Assembly (NCBI GenBank): GCA_964404255.1 | Contig: CAYOJJ010000009.1 | Location: 1 to 64,000 of the forward strand | Origin: JAFDZW01 sp964404255 | GTDB lineage: Bacteria > Bacteroidota > Ignavibacteria > Palsa-1295 | DNA length: 64,000 nucleotides | Direction: 5' to 3' | Notes under the pieces: model-generated | Database searches by the model: none | Told to the model about the DNA's origin: nothing | What the model saw: the letters and a program-made list of their open reading frames with translations, nothing else | Position numbers and translations under genes: made by a program | Shown here: positions 8,815-16,871 of the stretch, in pieces | Layout: every line of letters starts with the position of its first letter | Numbering within the stretch: position 1 is the stretch's first letter

Positions 8815-10413
8815 GTGAGACAAAGCTATCTATTGCCATATAGTATTATTTTTTTCTTCTTATTACTGCCGTTGGCAAGCGTCCGAAGCCAATCCGGTTT
8901 TCAGGAGCAATTTACCCTAAGCCGCGGCGTGGATATCCTTTGTGCTTGTGAAACCCGTGACGGTGGGTATATGCTTAGCGGGGGATATTATGCAAAAGAC
9001 CAATTTGTATATAGCCGTCCGTTCCTTATAAAATTAGATGGCAATGGAAAAGTACTTTGGGCTAAACTGGTAGAACAATCCAACTTTACACCCCCGACTT
9101 CTATCTTCCAGGATGTTAACGGAGATTTTATAACGGGCTCCAGTTTCTCAGCAAACCGGGGTAATACCTTGCGCTTTGATTCCACCGGAGAATTGAAATG
9201 GTTCGATCTGCATATTGGAGGATATACTCTTTATCCGACGGCAGATAGTGGAGTAATAGGTATTACCGGAGATAATATTATAAAATTAGATAAATCGGGT
9301 GAGCGGATATGGCAGCGAAGTGTCAGTAACGAGCATGTTCTCGATAGCGAAGCTATTAATAACACCATGTGCTTTACTGCCGATGGAAACTATGTTATCG
9401 GTGGTACTACCTCTATCGTTTCTCAGGGTGATGAAGTCGCTGTTTTTGCGGAGCAATTTTCTTCGAGCGCCGATCTTTTGTGGCGACATCAGTACTATTC
9501 CACTATTGCACCGTATCTTTATTGCCGGGCCTCCTGCAGTATGCCCGATAGTGGATTTACACTGTTCGGAGGTACCACTAATAAGTTTGGTATTCCCGAT
9601 CACCCCTACTTATTTCAATGCGACAAGTACGGCAGAGTAAAATGGGCACGGGAAATAGACGCGATCGGTAATGTAAATCCGATCGCCATCACGAGCTTCC
9701 CCGATGGATCGGTACTTGCAATGGGTGATCAGACTATCAAGTTATTCTATGCTGACCGTGGTTTTGTATTCGTCCCTTCTATATTATTTTTCAAATTATC
9801 GGGAAATGGTACCTTGCTCTGGACGAAATATATGAGTATTCCTGATTTCGCTCTTAATGCGGCGAGTATTACCAGAGCAGGTGAAAAAATTCTTTTATCC
9901 GCAAAGATCAATGGAAAAACCTCTCCTTCGAGAACAAGTTTTTTCTCTGTGCTCGATACCACGTTTTCCGGATGTTTTCTCTCCGATACAATGGCATTGG
10001 CACAGCCCGACTCGTTAAGGGTGCTCGAAGGTTATACCGTGGGTTTTGGCGATTCATTGCCTCACCGTATCCTCGGATTTGTTGTTACTCCTACCGATAT
10101 ACAAATGCAGCAACTGTGTCTTTTAGATGTTCCTGCGTCGCTGCCAAAGCAAAAAACCGAATCGTATCTTTTCCCAAATCCGGTCTCTTCGGCCACTCTT
10201 CAACTTGAATGCAGCCAGTTGGAAGAAGGGGAATATACTATTTTCATCAGTAATATTCTTGGGGTTACTGTGTGGTCTGAAAAGGCAATAATAACTCCCG
10301 CGCAGGAGATACTTCCGTTATCGGTTGCAGCTATTGCTCCTGGTAGTTATTCCGTAGAGATTCAGCGGGCCAAAGGACCAAGAATATATATCGGAAGATT
10401 TATTAAGGAATAG
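8815..10413 (+). CDS. Secreted beta-propeller-like protein with T9SS sorting domain
   Basis: A 532-residue protein beginning at GTG 8815; the ATG at 8801 is out of frame. It has a signal peptide (about 1-25), then five or more blade-like repeats with the pattern GG, LIKLDGNGKVLWAK and KLDKSGERIWQR. These match the repeats of WD40/PQQ-like surface propellers, in which each blade ends in L-x-W-x-R/K. The last 80 or so residues form a type IX sorting domain: SYLFPNPVSSATLQLEC, then GEYTIFISNILG and APGSYSVEI. The protein is predicted to be exported across the outer membrane and anchored or released. The ligand is unknown. It ends 7 bp from a convergent lipoprotein gene. Confidence 0.82.
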   Translation: MRQSYLLPYSIIFFFLLLPLASVRSQSGFQEQFTLSRGVDILCACETRDGGYMLSGGYYAKDQFVYSRPFLIKLDGNGKVLWAKLVEQSNFTPPTSIFQDVNGDFITGSSFSANRGNTLRFDSTGELKWFDLHIGGYTLYPTADSGVIGITGDNIIKLDKSGERIWQRSVSNEHVLDSEAINNTMCFTADGNYVIGGTTSIVSQGDEVAVFAEQFSSSADLLWRHQYYSTIAPYLYCRASCSMPDSGFTLFGGTTNKFGIPDHPYLFQCDKYGRVKWAREIDAIGNVNPIAITSFPDGSVLAMGDQTIKLFYADRGFVFVPSILFFKLSGNGTLLWTKYMSIPDFALNAASITRAGEKILLSAKINGKTSPSRTSFFSVLDTTFSGCFLSDTMALAQPDSLRVLEGYTVGFGDSLPHRILGFVVTPTDIQMQQLCLLDVPASLPKQKTESYLFPNPVSSATLQLECSQLEEGEYTIFISNILGVTVWSEKAIITPAQEILPLSVAAIAPGSYSVEIQRAKGPRIYIGRFIKE

Positions 10414-10420
10414 TAAATTA

Positions 10421-11089
10421 CTATTGCAGATGGCTCGAGAGAAGCCTGGAGCGATGTTTAAGGATCATCGATCCTGCTGCATTGCGCTCAAAATGCTCTA
10501 CCATTATCTGACCTATATTCGGCGAAAAATAGAGATGATCTTCCTGATAGACAGTATTAGTTTTATCCTGAAACCAGGCCGTTAGATATTCATAACAACT
10601 GTAATTACCGGCTGGAACACTTATCGACTTATCTTTTCCGGCGACGGTATAACGCGTGTACAGAGTGATGGAAGTATCTGATTTACCGGGCCGTTGAATA
10701 GTCATTTGCGTGGTCTGGGTAAATCGCCCGTCGCGAAAAGCATCTCCTACCGAGGCAGGATATTTGATATATAAATAAGGCCCTTCAGAGAGATTATCCG
10801 TTGAATAAAGACCATCGCTATGTTTGGTTACATACCTGCCATCGTAATCATAGAACGTTTCGTTCTTAGGGGAAAGGCGTGTCTGAGGGGATATTTTAAT
10901 CGTATCATTCGCCTGAGCATGGGAAGAACCATCGGCTGAGAAGTCACTATTATCCATAACCCAATAATATCCTACATTCAAAGGGATAATAAAGGCATTT
11001 GGATCATCGGTACTTCCGCTGGTACCGGAGTCCGAACAACCAAATAGGATAAAAGAAAAGAGTGCAAGCAGAAGAAACGATCGGTTCAT
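10421..11089 (-). CDS. Hypothetical lipoprotein, PLxVGxYW type
   Basis: The preferred ATG at 11089 gives 222 residues with a textbook lipoprotein signal (MNRSFLLLALFSFILFGC, Cys at 18); the in-frame ATG at 11113 would add eight unlikely residues. After a Ser/Gly/Thr linker the mature domain opens with FIIPLNVGYYWVMDN. This is the same element as in the lipoprotein at 8075-8740, although the rest has diverged. A VPAGNYSCYEY segment near residue 165 and several paired aromatic strands suggest a beta-rich domain. It is convergent with the T9SS propeller gene. Function unknown. Confidence 0.74.
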   Translation of the reverse strand: MNRSFLLLALFSFILFGCSDSGTSGSTDDPNAFIIPLNVGYYWVMDNSDFSADGSSHAQANDTIKISPQTRLSPKNETFYDYDGRYVTKHSDGLYSTDNLSEGPYLYIKYPASVGDAFRDGRFTQTTQMTIQRPGKSDTSITLYTRYTVAGKDKSISVPAGNYSCYEYLTAWFQDKTNTVYQEDHLYFSPNIGQIMVEHFERNAAGSMILKHRSRLLSSHLQ

Positions 11090-11204
11090 AGCAGGTCTGG
11101 GTAATACAAACACCGTATCAAAATACTTTCGCTATAAGTAAAGTTCTCAATTCTTGCTTATTCATACTGGGAAGCTTCCTTTTCTAAACGCTGTTGCATT
11201 ACCC

Positions 11205-12020
11205 ATGGCAACAGAACAAGAATATATCTTAGGGATCAATCAGCAAGAACTTGATCGGCTTGGCTTTCAGCACGGAGTCTGGAAAAAAGTAACGGATGAA
11301 TTTTTCGATAGGATCGGTGTAGGTCAGGGGTGGCATTGTCTCGATGTCGGTGCCGGTCCGGGATTTGTTAGCATCGATCTTCGCGAGCGTGTAGGTAATA
11401 GCGGCTCCGTCACGGCACTCGAACCTGGCTTCCTTTATCTCGAACATTTCGATTCGGTCATTCGCAACCGGGGATGGAATAATGTATCCTACGTGCAGGG
11501 CACGGCCGAAACTGCCGATCTGCCTCATAAACACTACGACCTGATCTTTGTAAGATGGGTTATCGGCTTTGTACCCGATCCGGCATTATTTATTTCTAAT
11601 CTCACCCAATTCTTAAAGCCCGGGGGTGTACTGGCCATTCAAGATTATCTCTATTCCGGCCTTGGCCTCTATCCAAAGGGCGGAGCCTTCGATGGAGCAC
11701 TTGAGATGGTGATCCGGCATTGGGCAGTCAGCGGTGGCGATGCTTTTATTGCCGCCCGAATCCCTCGCTTATTTAAAGATAATGATCTTGAAGTTATCGA
11801 TTATTCCCCTCATTGTCAGGCCGGAGGACCGGATAGCGATGTGATAGAATGGGCCGACCGCTTCTTTACCAAGCACATGCACTTAATGGTGGAGAGCGGC
11901 GCAACGACTGCCGAAGAGGGACAGGCGATGCTTGACGATTGGTATGCTCATCGGAATAATCCCGATACCATATTTTGCTCGCCGATCCTTGTGGATGTGG
12001 CCGGAAAAAAGCGCGAATGA
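11205..12020 (+). CDS. Class I SAM-dependent methyltransferase
   Basis: From ATG 11205 the protein has 271 residues; an upstream in-frame ATG at 11154 adds 17 residues without homology-like character. Motif I of the Rossmann methyltransferase fold is CLDVGAGPGFVSIDL, with an acidic residue ending beta-2 in TALEPG. The motif II/III region follows in YDLIFVRWVIGFVPDP and LKPGGVLAIQDY. The substrate is unknown; the layout resembles UbiE/arsenite/phosphoethanolamine-type small-molecule methyltransferases. Its TGA overlaps the ATG of the AraC-type regulator by 4 bp, so the two are translationally coupled and the regulator probably senses a related compound. Confidence 0.85.
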   Translation: MATEQEYILGINQQELDRLGFQHGVWKKVTDEFFDRIGVGQGWHCLDVGAGPGFVSIDLRERVGNSGSVTALEPGFLYLEHFDSVIRNRGWNNVSYVQGTAETADLPHKHYDLIFVRWVIGFVPDPALFISNLTQFLKPGGVLAIQDYLYSGLGLYPKGGAFDGALEMVIRHWAVSGGDAFIAARIPRLFKDNDLEVIDYSPHCQAGGPDSDVIEWADRFFTKHMHLMVESGATTAEEGQAMLDDWYAHRNNPDTIFCSPILVDVAGKKRE

Positions 12021-12646
12021 AAGAACAAGCCACACCGGAACTTGCAGCATTACAGAAAGAACTCGACGAACTGATCGAGAAGCTTCCTGCCGCGCGGGAA
12101 GATGATTCAGCGATATTATTCGAGACTGAAGCCAATAACCCATTCATAGAAAAACTTTCCCGTTACAGAAAAGGGAATCTCGATAAAACACCTATCGTAG
12201 AGCCTTCTGCCTTAGAATCCGGTGTATCGATGATCCTTGAAAGCGCACTTCGGGCGAAAGACCTGATCAATAAAGAAGTGTCGCGCATTCCGATGCAGCG
12301 GCATACGGCAAAGCATTCGGTCTACTACCGGCTGGGGGAAGCAAAAGATTATATTGACCTTCATTTTACCGAAGAGATCGATCTCGGCGAGATAGCTTCG
12401 GTAGCCTGCCTTTCCCAATATCATTTTATCCGGCTCTTTAAGAGTGTATTCGAGATCACCCCTTATCAATATGTCCTGCTGCGGCGACTGGAAAAAGCCG
12501 CGGAATTGCTCCGTGAAACCGATACCAGCATTGGCGACATCTGTATGATGGTGGGAATAGAGGGGCTGGCCCAGTTTTCAGATGCTTTCAAAAAGCAGTT
12601 TGGGGTGGCTCCGAGCAAATACCGTACGGCCTGCGCAAAGTTCTGA
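12017..12646 (+). CDS. AraC family transcriptional regulator
   Basis: A 209-residue regulator starting at ATG 12017 inside an ATGA overlap with the methyltransferase. The last 100 residues are an AraC/XylS double helix-turn-helix: AKDYIDLHFTEEIDLGEIAS, then SQYHFIRLFKSVFEITPYQY, then the second helix-turn-helix ending in FSDAFKKQFGVAPSKYR, a near-canonical AraC signature. The N-terminal 105 residues are Glu/Leu-rich and show no cupin, so the effector-sensing part is short and atypical. It probably controls the methyltransferase and perhaps the DUF899 gene that starts 80 bp downstream. Confidence 0.88.
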   Translation: MKEQATPELAALQKELDELIEKLPAAREDDSAILFETEANNPFIEKLSRYRKGNLDKTPIVEPSALESGVSMILESALRAKDLINKEVSRIPMQRHTAKHSVYYRLGEAKDYIDLHFTEEIDLGEIASVACLSQYHFIRLFKSVFEITPYQYVLLRRLEKAAELLRETDTSIGDICMMVGIEGLAQFSDAFKKQFGVAPSKYRTACAKF

Positions 12647-12726
12647 TTTTAGCAATTTTTCGAAACCACCCCGGGGGTCTTATCGGGTATTTTTGAATCA
12701 TAATTAATCACAAACCTTTTTTGAAT

Positions 12727-13329
12727 ATGCAAAACGAATATCCTGGTTTATATAGTACCCCGGAATTGGAAGAGATCCAGAAAGAGATCTTCGAAAAGCG
12801 TCAGCGCATTATTGAGATCTTAAAATCCCGCGCTCATAAAGTCGATAAGCCGTACGTCCTTGTCGATTGGAATAATAAAGAAGTACGGATCGCCGATCTT
12901 TTTGGCGATAAGAACGATCTTATTGTAATCCATAATATGGGAAAGGGCTGCCGGTACTGCACGCTCTGGGCCGATGAGATAAACGGTATTTCGGGGCATT
13001 TGCAGAATCGCTCGGCTTTGGTAGTCGTCTCGCCGAATACACCGGAAGTGCAGAAAGAATTTGCATCGAGCAGAAACTGGAAATTCAGAATGCTTTCCGA
13101 TAGGGACATGGAGTTTTCGACCGATATGGGTTTTGCCTATGAAAAAGAAGGCAAGAAATTTGCGACACCCGGGTATTCTACTTTCCATAAAGAGGACGAT
13201 GGTACGATCACCCGTATCGGTTACGATGAGTTCGGACCGAGCGATATGTACTCGAGCACCTGGCACTTCCTCGAGCTTCTTAAAGAAGGAGAAAATGGCT
13301 GGGAGCCCCAGTACAGCTATGCTTCATAA
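12727..13329 (+). CDS. DUF899 family thioredoxin-like protein
   Basis: From ATG 12727 (a TTG lies two codons upstream) the protein has 200 residues and matches the DUF899 family, which has a thioredoxin-like fold. Signatures are VDWNNKEVRIADLFG, GKGCRYCTLWADEING with a CxxC pair, VVVSPNTPEVQKEFA and a C-terminal SSTWHFLELL. The CRYC pair sits where the redox site of thioredoxin-fold proteins lies, so thiol chemistry is possible, but no reaction is established for the family. The AraC regulator is upstream on the same strand, and the small frame at 13319 overlaps its end. Confidence 0.85.
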   Translation: MQNEYPGLYSTPELEEIQKEIFEKRQRIIEILKSRAHKVDKPYVLVDWNNKEVRIADLFGDKNDLIVIHNMGKGCRYCTLWADEINGISGHLQNRSALVVVSPNTPEVQKEFASSRNWKFRMLSDRDMEFSTDMGFAYEKEGKKFATPGYSTFHKEDDGTITRIGYDEFGPSDMYSSTWHFLELLKEGENGWEPQYSYAS

Positions 13330-13513
13330 AGGCTCGTTTATCATGACCACGGCCGTCTTTGTCTGCTCGCTCGGGCTGCAGACGGCCGGTTTACAGCCGG
13401 CGGTTCCTCCTTGCTGTGCGGCCAAAGTCCGCCAAACTAAGCAAGAGACGATGCTGACGGAAAAGAAAAAGAAGATCAAGCGTACCGAAGCAGAACCAAA
13501 GATCGATGCCTAA
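13319..13513 (+). CDS. Possible small Cys/Lys-rich protein
   Basis: A 64-codon frame starts at ATG 13319, overlapping the last 11 bp of the DUF899 gene; an alternative ATG at 13343 would not overlap it. It has a hydrophobic stretch (IMTTAVFVCSLGLQTAG), a CCAAK element and a highly basic tail (EKKKKIKRTEAEPK). It ends just before a strong hairpin at 13518. Its position between the DUF899 stop and that terminator, in an otherwise gene-dense region, supports it. A similar composition could arise by chance. It may be a small exported or metal-binding protein; function unknown. Confidence 0.4.
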   Translation: MLHKGSFIMTTAVFVCSLGLQTAGLQPAVPPCCAAKVRQTKQETMLTEKKKKIKRTEAEPKIDA

Positions 13514-13517
13514 GTAT

Positions 13518-13552
13518 CGTAGCGCTCCGGATCATTCGTCCGGAGCGCTACG
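13518..13552 (+). terminator. Strong bidirectional terminator hairpin
   Basis: A perfect 14-bp inverted repeat, CGTAGCGCTCCGGA (13518-13531) with TCCGGAGCGCTACG (13539-13552), around the loop TCATTCG. It lies between the plus-strand DUF899 region and the convergent minus-strand SIMPL gene, whose stop is at 13563, so it can serve both strands. It is GC-rich with little T-tract. Confidence 0.75.
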
Positions 13553-13562
13553 GTATACTTGA

Positions 13563-14606
13563 TCAATCTTCAGAATCAGTGCCATCGACATCGAATTTAA
13601 AATTCACAGAATTCGGTAATCGCATCTTTACTTGCTTGCCGGTTCGAGGGGCTTTTTTAGGTGTTTCGTACTTTGCGAGAGGTGCAGTAATCGCAACCGG
13701 GCGATCCGGCCCTTTCAGGATATATTTTATGGTGATCGAATACGTAAATTGTACCGAAGGCTCGATCATCTGCGGATTAAGTACCACATCGAATTGGCTA
13801 TATGGTAATTTGTCATAGTAATACGTGGTCGATTTAGCGGCGGCATTTACTTCCGAGCCTTTTTTATATTTTGTAAGAGCCACTGCTGAATTATTATAAG
13901 CCTGATATTGACTATAGCGATCGAGCGGATAAAACGAATTGGAAGATTCGGCAAAGGTTTGCTGCAACGGTTTAAACGTTAAACCCATGCCGGTAAAATC
14001 GGTGATCTTATCTTTTATCTGCTTTAAACACTGCTTTCTTAATTCGGCATATTTACCGGCAATGTCATTCACATTATAATCAACCTTAACGATATCATAG
14101 ATCTCGCTTTTAGCGGCTGCGGTCATGATATCATCCATTAATTCGGGGTTAGAATACCCGACAATAATATTTTTCTTGATCTCATACCCCGTTGGGATCT
14201 CATTATACGTATCACTAAACAGTTTTTTCTCAACGGAATATTCATAGACCGGCACCTGGGAAATTTCATCAATAGCGATCTCTTCTTTTTTAATGCCGAG
14301 TTTCTTTAACTGGTCGGTGAATCGTTTGATCCGATCGGTGATAAATTGCGTTGCCGAATCGACTGTAGTGCCGTATTGAGTTAAAGCAAAAATCGAAGTA
14401 TATCCATCGGCCTTTGCATTATAGAGCCCGCTGATGGTAACCTCCATGATCGTATCATTGAGAAATTGAGTGATCGATCGTTGAGACCTATTTTGGTAGG
14501 CCGCATTATAAGTAGCATTCCCACCTCTGATTTCATTTCCTCCCTGAGCGAAGGAAGAGGAAATAAGCGAAAAAAAGAATAATAATACAAGAGAAGATAT
14601 TTTCAT
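13563..14606 (-). CDS. SIMPL domain (DUF541) exported protein
   Basis: A 347-residue protein with a signal peptide (about 1-20, ending in SSSFAQ). The core (EVTISGLYNAKADGY near 54, then a helix with RIKRFTDQLKKLGIKKEEI and later strands) has the shape of the SIMPL domain, a periplasmic or outer-membrane-associated family without a fixed biochemical role. The C-terminal 100 residues are basic, with a repeated FDVVLNP...VQFTYSITIKYIL strand pair, and are not part of the usual domain. A second SIMPL protein lies at 59042-59773. The terminator at 13518-13552 follows its stop codon. Confidence 0.65.
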   Translation of the reverse strand: MKISSLVLLFFFSLISSSFAQGGNEIRGGNATYNAAYQNRSQRSITQFLNDTIMEVTISGLYNAKADGYTSIFALTQYGTTVDSATQFITDRIKRFTDQLKKLGIKKEEIAIDEISQVPVYEYSVEKKLFSDTYNEIPTGYEIKKNIIVGYSNPELMDDIMTAAAKSEIYDIVKVDYNVNDIAGKYAELRKQCLKQIKDKITDFTGMGLTFKPLQQTFAESSNSFYPLDRYSQYQAYNNSAVALTKYKKGSEVNAAAKSTTYYYDKLPYSQFDVVLNPQMIEPSVQFTYSITIKYILKGPDRPVAITAPLAKYETPKKAPRTGKQVKMRLPNSVNFKFDVDGTDSED

Positions 14607-14690
14607 GATCGTAGAGAGTATAAAGTGAATTGTACCCGGTACAACTCTTACGATCGGCAGGAAGTCAATGACAAGATAGTGAATTGTTCT

Positions 14691-16871
14691 TCACGAGGCC
14701 GCCGGTTCTTTGGCTTCGCGGGCGATAAGCATTTCGGCAATGGCGCAGGCAATAGCAATTGCTAAGGCGATCTGCCAAAGCTCGACTCCGAATCGCGATT
14801 GTTTGATGAATGTGGTAAGATCTTTTTCGGTAGTAGCGATAGGATGATAATTCGCTGGCGCAATACCGGTCTTTTTAATAGCTGTCTGCAGATCGGCTGC
14901 CGAAGCAGAGGTGGTATTCGATTCCAGTGTAGAACCATTGATGGCATAAGAGACGATCGGTTCTTTCGATTCGGCATCTTTAAAGATCGAATAAATGCCG
15001 GCAAAAGGAGTTTGATCGAGCTGAATATGCTTGCCGCCATTGGCCGTACCCTTAACTTCGATACGAACAGCCTGGGCATTAGGCCCTTTTACCAGTAATC
15101 GTTCGCCGGTCTGGACAGAAGCTGTTACAGGTAAGATAAGATCGGCAGGTTCGCCGGTAGTATAGCTCGCCACGGCGAGTTGCTTGCCGCTACTGAGAGA
15201 GGAAAGATAGGCGGCACTACGGCGTATCAGCGGCAGGAAGATTGGTTTACGCGGTAGATCGCTATAAGAAAAATTCGGTGGAATAGAGTAAAGCAACACT
15301 GTTCCTTTCCCGACTTTTATTTCGGAAAGCAACGGCGAACCATCGGAAAGCTTTATAAGGGAAGTACCGGATTGTGTAAACTTATAATGACGATAGATCT
15401 TTGGCGATTCAATGCCGCGTGTATTCGGCAGCGAGTTTTCATCGAACATACCTCGGAAGAACGGATGCGCCAGATCGAATGATGCAATACTGCTATAGGC
15501 CGCACCGGTGTTCAGCGAACCCTCGACCGATTGCAATGCCGGAAGCGAGAGCGGAGCGGCAATAGCGGTAAAATCACTTGGTGTAATATCGGCGAGTGGG
15601 AAGAGTACTACAGTACCACCGGCAGAAATATATTCTTTCAGGGCGGTAAGGTCTGCAGCCGTAATGGCGGTTGAACCGATCTCTATAAATACGCCATCGA
15701 GCCTCGATCGCAGAGAAGGCAGCATTCTCAATTCTTCAAGCCGATGCTCTTCGACAATGTACGATGAAGTGCCATTCTCGCTCAGCGATTGCTCTAAGGC
15801 GAGAGCTATGTACTGGCCATCGCCCGGACTATTGGAAAACAAAGCAATATGCTCTGCCGCTGGAAGATCAAGGGTAAGATAGCGTTTATTATCGAAGGCC
15901 AGCGCATCTTCTTCCAATTCAGTGCGAACGGCCAGAATCCCCGTTGTCTTCGGGACAGCGCTTAGTGTGACTGTTTCCGTCTTACCGGATGCAATAGAGG
16001 CAATGGTTTGCTGGGTAACACGCTCATCGTTATAGAAGAGCGAGACGACAGCATTTTCAACAGCTGATTCTCCGGTATTCCTTATCGTTGCAGAGAATTC
16101 GACGCTCCGTCCCTGCTCGAACACTGTAGTAATAGTTTTCAGCGAGTCGATAGAAAGATTTCTCGATGGGGCGCCGGCAGAAATAGTAATGGGGAAAAAG
16201 ACTGTCTTTTCATCAAACAGTTTTAGTGTAGAATCGCCGGCCGGCAAGGTTTTAAGATTATCGGCCTGGTTATCGGAAATAAGATAGACCTCTTTATTCA
16301 CATTTGCCGAACGAGCTAACTCTGCGCTGGCAACGTGTAGGGCATTATCCAATTGTGCGGGGGCATCGGTCGCACTAAGATCGGTAATAGCTTTTCGAAT
16401 TTCCTGCCGGTCATGAAGACGGCGGTATTGTTTACCATTTTCGATCGAAGCTATCGGTACGATGATGAGCTCATCTCCATCTTCAAGAGCATCCGATATT
16501 TTGATAGCAGCGTCCTGAGCCTGCTTAATGTACGTGCCCGAAGTATTTGCCCGCATCATCGAGGCCGAATTGTCGAACAGCAGGATAGCCGTAGTGTTTG
16601 CATGAGAAGCACCGAGAAAGCTGCCCATTGTCCCGCGTAATGCCGGCCGGGAAAATGCAAGGACTAGGCAAGCGATCAATAGCGTCCGAAGAATAAGGAG
16701 CAATAACTGGCGGATCTTTACTTTCCGCATCGAGCTCTTTTCAAGCTGCTTTAAAAACCTGATGGAGCTGAATTCAACCCGGCGGGCCCGTCGTTGGGCA
16801 AACAGGTGAAAGAGTACCGGAAAACTTGCGGCTACCAGGGCAAAGAGGGCATAAGGATTTAAGAACGTCAT
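14691..16871 (-). CDS. BatA-type membrane protein with VWA-like domain
   Basis: A 726-residue protein. Its N-terminus is the BatA (aerotolerance regulator) domain: MTFLNPYALFALVAASFPVLFHLF, the basic loop RRARRVEFSSIRFLKQL, then a second membrane helix (about 55-75). A VWA-like domain follows (ILLFDNSASM near 97-106, DxSxS-like), then Ig-like periplasmic sections. A final membrane helix (QIALAIAIACAIAEMLI) lies about 15 residues from the end. BatA-type proteins are usually encoded with MoxR ATPases, as here, and are thought to act in envelope stress or protein maturation. Its ATG overlaps the subtilisin stop (TGATG), so expression is coupled. Confidence 0.85.
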   Translation of the reverse strand: MTFLNPYALFALVAASFPVLFHLFAQRRARRVEFSSIRFLKQLEKSSMRKVKIRQLLLLILRTLLIACLVLAFSRPALRGTMGSFLGASHANTTAILLFDNSASMMRANTSGTYIKQAQDAAIKISDALEDGDELIIVPIASIENGKQYRRLHDRQEIRKAITDLSATDAPAQLDNALHVASAELARSANVNKEVYLISDNQADNLKTLPAGDSTLKLFDEKTVFFPITISAGAPSRNLSIDSLKTITTVFEQGRSVEFSATIRNTGESAVENAVVSLFYNDERVTQQTIASIASGKTETVTLSAVPKTTGILAVRTELEEDALAFDNKRYLTLDLPAAEHIALFSNSPGDGQYIALALEQSLSENGTSSYIVEEHRLEELRMLPSLRSRLDGVFIEIGSTAITAADLTALKEYISAGGTVVLFPLADITPSDFTAIAAPLSLPALQSVEGSLNTGAAYSSIASFDLAHPFFRGMFDENSLPNTRGIESPKIYRHYKFTQSGTSLIKLSDGSPLLSEIKVGKGTVLLYSIPPNFSYSDLPRKPIFLPLIRRSAAYLSSLSSGKQLAVASYTTGEPADLILPVTASVQTGERLLVKGPNAQAVRIEVKGTANGGKHIQLDQTPFAGIYSIFKDAESKEPIVSYAINGSTLESNTTSASAADLQTAIKKTGIAPANYHPIATTEKDLTTFIKQSRFGVELWQIALAIAIACAIAEMLIAREAKEPAAS

